From Fibrobacter sp. UWR3 (GTDB lineage Bacteria; Fibrobacterota; Fibrobacteria; Fibrobacterales; Fibrobacteraceae), in the NCBI RefSeq assembly GCF_900143055.1, contig NZ_FRCW01000011.1:1-64000 (forward strand): a stretch of DNA of 64,000 nt, given 5' to 3'. The translations under genes and the position numbers were made by a program. Shown piece after piece: positions 7,604-16,298 of the stretch. Below the pieces are notes generated by a model, which made no database searches, was not told where the DNA came from, and saw only the letters and a list, made by a program, of their open reading frames with translations. Positions within the stretch are counted from its first letter, which is position 1, and every line of letters begins with the position of its first letter.

Positions 7604-10600
7604 ATGATTTTGAACGAAATGCGAAAGAAAACAGGCGTGTCGCTCATCACCGTCCTTCTCTTTATGCTTGTTGCAACCATCGCGGCGACAGCAACTTACA
7701 AATGGCTCACTAGCGAAGGACGTTCGAGTGCGTCAAGAATGATGCAGGCTGAAGCGCGACAGGCTGCTGTGGCCGGTATTGAATCTGCGCGTTCGTGGAT
7801 GACCTATCATGGTAACGATGTTGGCGCTATTATCAAGCAGTATTTCGATAATAAGAAAAAACCTATTAGTTTAGACAAGGTTCTTCCTGAAACAGAAATT
7901 GGTAATAATGGGCAAGGTAGCCAGAATTTTAGTGTATCTGTGGTCGCTGTAGATGCAAGTACCAATGTCTATAAGATAAAGGTTGTTTCTACGGGTAAGG
8001 CGCGGAATGGTAGTACGCATACAGAAGCAGCTGTCATGAAAGTTTCTGGACTTTACAGGGTGATGGTGCCGACTAAGGAAGAAGATGTTTCTGCTGATTT
8101 AAATTACAACTTTGCATATTATGGTGGTTCTACGACTATGGGAACCAATTCAAAGGCTGATGCCATGTTGGTTAATGGCGACCTTACAGGAAGTCAAATA
8201 ACGGTAGAAAATGATGCTATTATTACAGGTAATCTTAGCAGCAACAATACAAACCACCTGAAATTGGGAGCGAATACTTGCGTGCGGCAAAATCTTATAA
8301 TTTCTAACCAAGGGTTGGATTCTGCTCACAATATTTACGTTGGTGGAAATGTCAATAGTTTTTCGATATCTGCAAATGGTAATAAGAAAATAACAGGTGA
8401 TGCGTATTTTAATGGTAATGTTGGTGTGTCTCAAAGTGGAGCGGGTATTACAATTTTGGGAAATGTTTCGTTGAGGGGTCGATGGGATGGTAACCCGACA
8501 GCGCATAAGACCTACATTGGAGGAAATATGTGCTTGCTGGAGAATGCGTCTAAAGTTGACTTTAAAAATCCGGGTAATGAAAACCAGGGAAATTTCGAAC
8601 TTAAGGGCTCAATGTGGGTCCCGAATGAAAGAGGTCTTGTTGGCAATAAGGTTGCGCCAAATGGTAATTATGCTTATGTAAAACTAGGAACAAACGCTAA
8701 TTCGCAGTTATATATAAAAAACGTCAACATATGTGATGAAAAATATCGTGTAGGGTCATTTCCGACTAATAGACTCTATTTTACTCCAACGACAAACTAT
8801 TATGATGATCATATCCCGAGTATTTTGTACCCCTGGACACTCTATACAGCAACTGGATCATGCCCGAATGATAATGGAGACTATTCTTATTATTATCAGG
8901 CTCATGATTTAGGATTATATCACATTAGGTACTCTTGTAAGGGAGACTGGAATAATTGTGAAAAAGAAGTGACGCGAACTCATACGGGTGATTATACGGC
9001 TTTCTATTCCGAAGCGTTGAAGGATAACTTGCATTCGGATGTATCCGGCGAACCATCCATAGCATGTGCGGATGGTATTTATTCGTATTGCAATGAGTAC
9101 TTTAAAAATCTGAATAATTGTCCGGATGATAATGCGAAAAAGGCTGTCCCCGATATCTTAAAGACGGACAGTTCCTATGGTGCCGCAAAATATCAGACAG
9201 AATGTGTTGCAAATGTGCTTGCAAAGTCTTTTGCTCAGTTGAAAGATGGAAAAGGTGTGGAAGAATTGAATAATTGCGAAAAAACCGTTCCGGCAAGTGA
9301 AAAATATGGCAGGGGGGATAATCTTTATCTTGTCGTGCGTGCAACTCCTGAAAAGTTGGGATACATTTTTACTGATCCTAAAACCGAGTTTGACGGAAAG
9401 TTTATCATTTTTGTTGATGGAACAGGATTGACGGGAAAAGTGCCTGGGACAACGTCAAGTAGCGAAGTTTTTATGTATTTACCATATGGTTCTGGGGAAC
9501 TTCAACAGTATAGTAGTCACAGCCTGTTTAAATATTTCATTTTTTCAGATGCTGACATATCAGCACTTGGAAATGGTTCTACCGGAATGTGGAAGGGCTC
9601 GTTCTACATGAAATCCGCAAACTGCGCCAAGATACCAGGAGGCTTGAATGACAAGCAGACAATGGAATATGATTCAGCAATGGCAAGCCATTTGGCTTCT
9701 GTAGGGGTTATTTGCCCAAGGTTGGCTGAAACTTGTGGTGAGGCAATGAATGAACCTGCTGATCCTACACTGACCGATGACGAACTCGTTTCAGAAGGAG
9801 GCTACGATAAGAACTATATTGCGACGGGGGCTCAACTCCATATAGAAGTAGAATCGGAATATGCGAATGCGGAAACAGTGTCCAGGCCTGATACTGTCAA
9901 GAGTTCCTTGATTGTCTTGCCTCGCGTGATATATTTGAGTGAAGAAGCCGTTGGCAAACTGACGGATTACTTCACGGTTATGCCGTTGAACAGAGCGAGT
10001 ACGCAACTTAATGGATTGACCACTTGCGCGGGAGGCCCCTCAGCGACGACCGAACTTTCTACGCAGACGTCAGTAATGAAGTTTGGTAAGAACTACAAGT
10101 GTACCTATAGGGAAGGCGACTTTGAGAGTGAATTCTATGTTTCCGTGACGGGAGAAGCCCCAACGGATGCGCGTGTTTCTTTTGAAAGTCCCGCTTCTGT
10201 GTACATAACATCTGGTACGGCCAGTACAAATGCAGTAAATCTCCTGGTTCCGGCCGTAGGTGGAACAGCTTCTCAGAATTTCAGCGTCGAAATAAATGTG
10301 ATGAATGATAACCTTACCGGTTGGACGATTACTTCCGCAAATCCCAATTTAGAGCCGAAAGCTGGTTATGACAATGTTTATGTGTATAGCGGATCTGCGG
10401 GGAATACGGCTCAAACAATTCCGTTGTTTACGGTCACGACCACATCTAGTGCTCAGACGGGATCCGTGATTTTCGCTCTGCAGTCTCCGACTAATTGCGC
10501 AATTCTCGGAAATGCTACCAAATCGTTCAATATAACAGGGTATGCGACCATCAAGCGCGAAGGAATCGACAGATATTGTGAAAAATACCCCGACAACTGT

Positions 10601-13600
10601 AAGGGTGATAATTTGAAATATGCTACTGCTGCGGATGACGAAGAGTGCGATATGGTTTCGGGGGTCTGGGTTGAAGCTATTTCTAACTGCACAACAGAAG
10701 AGGGCATGGCAAATGAACAGTGGAGATGTCCGTCGGGCAATAGTAGCAGCAATCCGATCCAACTTAGGGCGCTTTCGTTTAATTCCAACTACTGTGTCCT
10801 TTACAAGCCTGATTTGGACAACTCTATTGTTGGAGCGAAGGATGATAACGATAATCCCGACAAGCCCTATATCTTGTATGCGTCTCTCAAAAAGAAAAGT
10901 GTCCCGTTGCGTATAGAAAAGGTGGGTGCTAAGGATTCCGATACAAAAATTGAGGTTTGGAAGAAAAAAACTGGATTGGAAGAATTTGAAGTATTTAATG
11001 ACGAATGCAAGAGTACCGTTTGCGAGTATTCGATACCTGTGGGGACTACGATAAAGTTGGTTCCAAATGCGTCAGGGAACGATGCTTTCAAGTATTGGTC
11101 GTGCCACGATACTCACTGCGATTGGGTGAACAACGTGAGTGAGGAACTTGTGTTTACAATAAGTGAGAACCGTTCTTTAATGGCGCATTTCAACGAACGA
11201 GACGAACACTGCTTCTATTCCTCTCTTGATACTATGACTACGGCATGCGCTAGTGTCTCGGAACCGGAGACAAATCGCCATTGCATAGACGAATGTGACA
11301 ATTCGTCAAAATGTAATGTCGGCAGCGGTAAGTATGGAGATAACGCAAAGTGGCTTCGTGTGGCATCGACTGCTGGGGCGCAGGTTCCGTCAGTAGATAA
11401 CGGATTCCTGAGTCATATTTCAGGAGGCCAGACGTCTCTAATCATGCACCGTAATCTGGCTGGACCAAACGGAATGTTGACTGCGAGAATAAAAACTGCG
11501 AAAGTTTCTGCTGGTCATGAAAATGAAATGTTGAACGATGGCTTTGTTGTAAGGTCGAACAAGGCCGTTGGCGAATACCTTATGGTCAATATATATGGGA
11601 AATCAAATGCTGCGTACGCTCGTGTATGCCTTGCTTCTGGCCTTTCTACATCTTCGGCTAACTGCATTGAACATCGCCTTGTGAATGGCTCCGATAACTC
11701 CTTCACCATTGACCCAATGGAGCCGATAAATGTGAAGCTGACTTTAAATAGGTCCGATTTGACAGTTGTGGCTAAGGGTGCTTACAGCCACACGTTCAAT
11801 TTGTCGTCTGATTGGTCTTATGGAACCCTGAATGATGCTGAGCATCAGTATGTCGGCTTCAAACTTTCTAATCCTGAATTCCAGATTCACGATATCGGTT
11901 GGAGGACTGACGATTTTACGAATACGGCTTGCTTTGACTATCCGTCGATAAGTTGCTCGTTTGCTGCAAACTATTTGGGAGGACAGGTTCCGCTTGAAAC
12001 GGCGGTCGAACCATGGGTTGGCTACTCTAGCTGGTTTGAAAATTCTGGAAGTTGCAGTATTGACGCGTATTACTATAATGGCTGTGATATGCCCTCTAGT
12101 TACTTTGTGAATCGATGGAATGGCTCTCTTGTTGGTTCTTGCTCGCAGGGGACGGATGATGGGTACTACAAGAGTGTAAACAATGCTGCGGATGGTTTGA
12201 AACTGACTAGCGGAAACAAGTTCTACTTTGAAGAAGAAGGCTTGCATGGATATTTACACAACGATGGAAATGGGTATGTTCAAAATGGTTCCGTAAAAGC
12301 GGCTTGTCCGAATACGGATAATACCAGCATTGACTTGTTTGCAAATTGCGGACGTTTCTATGTTGGAGACCAGAAAAAATGCTCGAAAAATGTAAAAATC
12401 TTCCTGGGAAGCGAGTATATATCGGGTGAAAGAGCGTTCACTCAGAATGATGCTGTGTTCAATTTGAGAGAGGCTGCACTAAACTTTGATTTTGAAGGCC
12501 TGTCCGACGGCGCCGACATAAAGATCGTCCTTGTCGACGAAAACGGGGTTGAATCTCCAGCAAGATATCTCAGCAATTCGGCAACGTCAATCCCTGTTGA
12601 AGAATTCTTGAACAAGTACGGATTCAACCCGGAAAAGGTAAAAACGGTCCGGTTGCAGGCTTCTTCTGGCTTTACACTGAAGGCGATATCCAGTGATTGC
12701 CCGTATGCGATAACCATGAATTGCGATGCAGTTTCTGCAGGGTTTGATAAAGAAAATACGAAAAAATGGGTTATCACAGCTCCGATTGGAAACGTGTCGA
12801 ATGCGAAACATTGCAAGATAACGGCGAATTCAGGTGATATCGTTGTTCCTGGTGAATTTGTGAGCTGCAATGAAAATGGCCAGTTCATGGTGGATGATAA
12901 TGCGGAAACGCCGTTCGAAGAACATTTGCATACGGGAACTGGCTCGCTCCAATATACGTTCACGATTGGCGCATACGAGGACGATGATGCCGATTACAAT
13001 GATGCGCCGACGGTAAGTTGCAATGCGACTACTAAAGAATACAAAAAGATGACGATAGATTGTAGCATTCCGGAAAACGAAAAGACTGTGATTCAGGGGC
13101 TTGGTGTTCCAACATTGACTTATTCGTTTGAGAACTGCCCGAGTACAGGGTGCTATTACTCTGTTTCGCTGACAAGTGACATAACTGATATCGGGTATGG
13201 CGAAGGGAAACAGCCTGTTACAGGAGATATTTGGACCCCATCTGTCAATACGAAGGCGGAAAAGTTCTCGACAGGAAAATACAGTTATACAGTCAAGGCT
13301 ACGAATAAAGCTGGCGCTGTATACGAAAGTTGCACTACAGATGAATTTGAGGTAATTGCCGCTGTGGAAGCAGAAGCAAGCTGTAGTATTTCAGGGAATA
13401 CGTTGAGTATTTCTGCTTCTAGCTCTAATTATGAAAATGTCCCTGTCAAGGTTGTTGAGACGAGTGTCTTAGGGCATGTTTTGTGGACGCAGAATATGCT
13501 GGTAAATGCAAACGCTGTTTCAACATCTTTGGATCTTAATAGAGATGATGTTGTTGCGGAAGGAGGAACAATCGTTTTATCTATTCTATATGGAACGGAT

Positions 13601-14752
13601 GGACAGTCATCTTGCGGGACTTACAAGCGACCCGTCGGAGTGCCTACCGGTGAATGCTCTGTTAGTCCGGAATCAATGTATTCTGATGCTACAGAAAAGG
13701 CAACGTTCTCTGTTACCGGCGTAACGCATTGCAATAGCTGGGTCTTGAAAAAAGATGGCGTGACAGATCCTGTTTCGTCGTCAAGCGAATGTGGAGAAAG
13801 TATTTCAGTTCCGAATCTGGGCCTAGGCACTTACAGTTTGTACTTTAATGGAAGTACGGACTCGCTTTGTTCTCGAACAGTGGCAGAAAAAACGCACGCA
13901 ACGCTTTCGTGTAGTAGCATTGCTATAGAGGATAAAGATGCTGCAAGTTCTGTTGAGATAACGATTCCTCATGGGAATCTAACTGTAGGTGGATGTGAAG
14001 GTGCCGGATGTACATATACCGTTGCTGCAACGACAACTGGCGCTGCTGTTTCTGGTGCAACAGGTGATTTTACGGGTGGAGATATCACGTTCAACGCGAC
14101 AAATCCGTCTGGTACCATAGGTTATTCGCTGACATTGACTGATGATGGCGGACACACAACGGACGCATGTACCTTTGAAGTGAAGTATACTTCGGGAGGT
14201 TCCGGTGGAGATGTATGTGAATGTTCTTGTGAAAGCGCCAGTTGCTCGAATATAGAAACAGCATCTATGACATACAACAATGCAAACACTCATTGCATAT
14301 TCTTCGAAACAGCGTCGAAATTACATTGGGGCAATCAAGCTTCGCAATCTTTCAAAATTAATGGCAAGTCATTCACGAACAACCTTGAGACGGTATGCGA
14401 AAATGAAACAGCGTGCAACACGTGGCTTTCGGCAAATGTCCCCCAAAAGAAAAATGGAGGTTATTATATAGACCTTCCCACATGGACTTATGCAGAAGTG
14501 ATAATTACTGGCACTGTTCCCTCTATTTGCAGTAGCGGTAGCGGTGGTGGCGGTGGTGGCGGTAACGAAGGCAAGTGCATTGCTTTCGTGAATGGAGTCG
14601 GCGAATACGATGAACATTGTTACAAATCTGGATTGAAAAATATGGCAAATGGAAAGTGCTATACAATGAATCCTGATCGCAAACCTTCTCCTGTGTGGAT
14701 AAATGATGAAGCCAATCAGACCTGGTGGTGGATTGAAACGTCTTGCGATTAG
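7604..14752 (+). CDS. Giant PilX/GspK-like pseudopilin with adhesin-like extension (~2,382 aa)
   Basis: The N-terminus (MRKKTG|VSLITVLLFMLVATIAATATYKW) is a pilin-type helix without the +5 Glu, as in GspK/PilX tip subunits. The remainder is extracellular. Residues ~185-345 are Asn/Gly-rich beta-helix-like sequence (NGDLTG, VGGNVN, FNGNVG). A Cys-rich region lies at ~400-750 and a beta-sandwich near 850-960. A divergent InlB/bacterial-repeat domain at ~1105-1205 has KLVPNASGNDAFKYW and LMAHF. A LamG/jelly-roll-like domain lies at ~1245-1445. About four Ig-like modules, each opening with a Cys, begin near 1800, 1925, 2015 and 2100. A poly-Gly linker and a final ~60-residue Cys/Trp-rich module end the protein. 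GGAG 7594-7597 is six bases from the ATG at 7604, so that start is preferred over 7598. The gene is AT-richer than its neighbours. Likely a pilus-tip adhesin; the ligand is unknown. Confidence 0.7.
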   Translation: MILNEMRKKTGVSLITVLLFMLVATIAATATYKWLTSEGRSSASRMMQAEARQAAVAGIESARSWMTYHGNDVGAIIKQYFDNKKKPISLDKVLPETEIGNNGQGSQNFSVSVVAVDASTNVYKIKVVSTGKARNGSTHTEAAVMKVSGLYRVMVPTKEEDVSADLNYNFAYYGGSTTMGTNSKADAMLVNGDLTGSQITVENDAIITGNLSSNNTNHLKLGANTCVRQNLIISNQGLDSAHNIYVGGNVNSFSISANGNKKITGDAYFNGNVGVSQSGAGITILGNVSLRGRWDGNPTAHKTYIGGNMCLLENASKVDFKNPGNENQGNFELKGSMWVPNERGLVGNKVAPNGNYAYVKLGTNANSQLYIKNVNICDEKYRVGSFPTNRLYFTPTTNYYDDHIPSILYPWTLYTATGSCPNDNGDYSYYYQAHDLGLYHIRYSCKGDWNNCEKEVTRTHTGDYTAFYSEALKDNLHSDVSGEPSIACADGIYSYCNEYFKNLNNCPDDNAKKAVPDILKTDSSYGAAKYQTECVANVLAKSFAQLKDGKGVEELNNCEKTVPASEKYGRGDNLYLVVRATPEKLGYIFTDPKTEFDGKFIIFVDGTGLTGKVPGTTSSSEVFMYLPYGSGELQQYSSHSLFKYFIFSDADISALGNGSTGMWKGSFYMKSANCAKIPGGLNDKQTMEYDSAMASHLASVGVICPRLAETCGEAMNEPADPTLTDDELVSEGGYDKNYIATGAQLHIEVESEYANAETVSRPDTVKSSLIVLPRVIYLSEEAVGKLTDYFTVMPLNRASTQLNGLTTCAGGPSATTELSTQTSVMKFGKNYKCTYREGDFESEFYVSVTGEAPTDARVSFESPASVYITSGTASTNAVNLLVPAVGGTASQNFSVEINVMNDNLTGWTITSANPNLEPKAGYDNVYVYSGSAGNTAQTIPLFTVTTTSSAQTGSVIFALQSPTNCAILGNATKSFNITGYATIKREGIDRYCEKYPDNCKGDNLKYATAADDEECDMVSGVWVEAISNCTTEEGMANEQWRCPSGNSSSNPIQLRALSFNSNYCVLYKPDLDNSIVGAKDDNDNPDKPYILYASLKKKSVPLRIEKVGAKDSDTKIEVWKKKTGLEEFEVFNDECKSTVCEYSIPVGTTIKLVPNASGNDAFKYWSCHDTHCDWVNNVSEELVFTISENRSLMAHFNERDEHCFYSSLDTMTTACASVSEPETNRHCIDECDNSSKCNVGSGKYGDNAKWLRVASTAGAQVPSVDNGFLSHISGGQTSLIMHRNLAGPNGMLTARIKTAKVSAGHENEMLNDGFVVRSNKAVGEYLMVNIYGKSNAAYARVCLASGLSTSSANCIEHRLVNGSDNSFTIDPMEPINVKLTLNRSDLTVVAKGAYSHTFNLSSDWSYGTLNDAEHQYVGFKLSNPEFQIHDIGWRTDDFTNTACFDYPSISCSFAANYLGGQVPLETAVEPWVGYSSWFENSGSCSIDAYYYNGCDMPSSYFVNRWNGSLVGSCSQGTDDGYYKSVNNAADGLKLTSGNKFYFEEEGLHGYLHNDGNGYVQNGSVKAACPNTDNTSIDLFANCGRFYVGDQKKCSKNVKIFLGSEYISGERAFTQNDAVFNLREAALNFDFEGLSDGADIKIVLVDENGVESPARYLSNSATSIPVEEFLNKYGFNPEKVKTVRLQASSGFTLKAISSDCPYAITMNCDAVSAGFDKENTKKWVITAPIGNVSNAKHCKITANSGDIVVPGEFVSCNENGQFMVDDNAETPFEEHLHTGTGSLQYTFTIGAYEDDDADYNDAPTVSCNATTKEYKKMTIDCSIPENEKTVIQGLGVPTLTYSFENCPSTGCYYSVSLTSDITDIGYGEGKQPVTGDIWTPSVNTKAEKFSTGKYSYTVKATNKAGAVYESCTTDEFEVIAAVEAEASCSISGNTLSISASSSNYENVPVKVVETSVLGHVLWTQNMLVNANAVSTSLDLNRDDVVAEGGTIVLSILYGTDGQSSCGTYKRPVGVPTGECSVSPESMYSDATEKATFSVTGVTHCNSWVLKKDGVTDPVSSSSECGESISVPNLGLGTYSLYFNGSTDSLCSRTVAEKTHATLSCSSIAIEDKDAASSVEITIPHGNLTVGGCEGAGCTYTVAATTTGAAVSGATGDFTGGDITFNATNPSGTIGYSLTLTDDGGHTTDACTFEVKYTSGGSGGDVCECSCESASCSNIETASMTYNNANTHCIFFETASKLHWGNQASQSFKINGKSFTNNLETVCENETACNTWLSANVPQKKNGGYYIDLPTWTYAEVIITGTVPSICSSGSGGGGGGGNEGKCIAFVNGVGEYDEHCYKSGLKNMANGKCYTMNPDRKPSPVWINDEANQTWWWIETSCD

Positions 14753-14830
14753 TAAATCGTCAGATAGAGTAATTCTTTTTGCAAATGTATAAGCCCACCG
14801 GGGAGCCTTCCCTTTCTCCCTAAACAAATC

Positions 14831-14865
14831 AAAGCCCCAGGACGCACACACCGCCCGGGGCTTTT
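14831..14865 (+). terminator. Rho-independent terminator after the giant pilin gene
   Basis: AAAGCCCC (14831-14838) pairs with GGGGCTTTT (14857-14865). It lies ~80 bp after the stop codon. Confidence 0.7.
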
Positions 14866-14914
14866 GCCGATGAAAGGGGAGGGGCTTCTAGGAGATTCCC
14901 GCCAAATCTGGTGC

Positions 14915-14985
14915 GCTTCGACAACACTTCGATAAACTCAGTGCATCGGCTCAGCGACCTTATGACGGGCTGGGGATGACAATAG
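14915..14985. repeat. Degenerate intergenic palindromic repeats
   Basis: The segment contains CTTCGA/TCGATAAACTCAGTG and CTCAGCGACCT followed by GGGGATGACA. These are pieces of the dispersed repeat family that also appears at 28553-28590, 55133-55153 and 59797-59829, and inside trpCF. Confidence 0.5.
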
Positions 14986-14987
14986 AA

Positions 14988-15926
14988 CTACGCCGTTGCC
15001 AGTTCTTTCGCGGCTTGCCGCTTCAGCTTGACCACTTCCTGCTTCGGGAGCTTGGTAACACGGACAATTTTGTCAACGGAATCGCCTTCGGCAAGCATCG
15101 CGAGGGCGATTTCGTTTGCCTTGTCTTCGCCGCCCTGCAAATATGATCCCTGTTTTTCGTAAATAATATTCGTCATCCCGTCAACCTCGTTCAGGAGTGT
15201 TTCGTCGGTGTACCCTACTAAAGATACATCTTTCATGAAGTCCTTGTCAAGCAGTTTCTTCAGCTTTTCCTCGGGGATGTCCTTTTCTTCAAGAACATCC
15301 CGGAATAAGCGCAGCATCTCAGCCCTGTCGGTCGCTTCGCGCTTGCCCGGCGGGGTGCGCTTGTCGATGGCGAAGAACTTCTCGATTTCGACCAGATAGA
15401 TATCCAGCTTGTTGTAGAAAATGCGACGGTTGCGCACGATTTGCGCATGGTGCAGGTAGGTATCCGGTTCCTTCGGGAACTGGTTCTCGGTCAAAAGCGA
15501 GAGCACGTAGATGTGCGGCAGCTTGTAATCTTGCGATTTCTTGACGGTGCGCGAGACGACGCGGCTGGTGTAGTAGAAGAGTCTGTTGACGAAAAGCTTG
15601 TTGAATGTCTGCTGTACCTCGATAAGCACCGGCTCACCGGATTGCGTGGTGCCGTAGATGTCGAAGATGGCGGTCTTGTCGTTGAGTACTCCCGGATTCT
15701 CGGGTACGCCCAGCGTGTAAGTCTTGATAGCCTTGTGACCGGTGAGGCCGAGCATGGCGTTCAGGAACTTCACGGTGCGCCGAGGCTTGGCCTCGTTTGC
15801 CATGAGCATCTTGAAGATGCCATCGCTGAACGGGTAGACGTTCTTGTACTTCTTGCGGTATTTCGCCAGGTGCTCGGGATGCTCGTGTACGTCCTTGACC
15901 ATGGCGAGGAATTCCTCTCTTGTCAT
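14988..15926 (-). CDS. Rpn/PD-(D/E)XK nuclease family protein (PF12784-like)
   Basis: The 312-residue protein begins with a segment typical of the family (VYPFSDGIFKMLMANEAKPRRTVKFLNAMLG) and carries the nuclease core FDIYG ... LIEVQQ near residues 88-105, then FVNRLFYYTSRV. These proteins are recombination-promoting nucleases often annotated as transposase-like, common in many copies in gut and rumen bacteria. The C-terminal ~60 residues form a helical region rich in Lys and Glu (KANEIALAMLAEGDSVDKIVRVTKLP). Start ATG 15924-15926 follows a purine-rich stretch. No terminal inverted repeats mark it as an active element. Role in the cell: unknown, probably DNA cleavage or repair. Confidence 0.8.
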   Translation of the reverse strand: MTREEFLAMVKDVHEHPEHLAKYRKKYKNVYPFSDGIFKMLMANEAKPRRTVKFLNAMLGLTGHKAIKTYTLGVPENPGVLNDKTAIFDIYGTTQSGEPVLIEVQQTFNKLFVNRLFYYTSRVVSRTVKKSQDYKLPHIYVLSLLTENQFPKEPDTYLHHAQIVRNRRIFYNKLDIYLVEIEKFFAIDKRTPPGKREATDRAEMLRLFRDVLEEKDIPEEKLKKLLDKDFMKDVSLVGYTDETLLNEVDGMTNIIYEKQGSYLQGGEDKANEIALAMLAEGDSVDKIVRVTKLPKQEVVKLKRQAAKELATA

Positions 15927-16063
15927 TTTTATTTCGTTTATTGCGGGAACGCGCCCGTGTCGCGGATAAGGAATACCCTATCTATACTATAAAACGATTT
16001 CGCGGCCAAAATGTGCCAAATAAATTTTGTTTACGTGCAATTTTTACATTGCGGAAACAAAAA

Positions 16064-16290
16064 GATCCCCGACCGAGTCGGGCAAGACGAATGAAAAGAT
16101 CCTCGCCTGCGCGAGGATGACGATGGTAAGGCGGGGATGACAATGGTGGGGGTGACGAATGAAAGGATCCTCGCCTCCGCGAGGATGACGATGGAGGGGG
16201 CGGGGATGACGAATGAAAGGATCCTCGCCTCCGCGAGGATGACAATGGTGGGGCGGGGATGACGAAGGTAAGGTGGGGATGGCTAAACTG
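16064..16290. repeat. Array of palindromic GGATCCTCGC repeats
   Basis: Three near-identical palindromes (ATCCTCGCCTNCGCGAGGAT) recur at about 16098, 16167 and 16222, separated by spacers containing GACGATGG, GGCGGGGATGAC and GACGAATGAAA. A related GATCCCCGACCGAGTCGGG unit begins the array. It looks like clustered REP/BIME-type elements, not CRISPR, because the spacers are themselves repeats. The rest of 15927-16063 is AT-rich and has no gene. Confidence 0.75.
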
Positions 16291-16298
16291 ATTTGAGC

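Noticed and set aside
14988-15926. Insertion sequence encoded by the PD-(D/E)XK gene
   Set aside because: No terminal inverted repeats or target-site duplication found at the gene borders; the family is Rpn-like rather than a classical transposase.
16064-16290. Possible CRISPR array
   Set aside because: Spacers are not unique and units are palindromic with irregular spacing; no cas genes are nearby.
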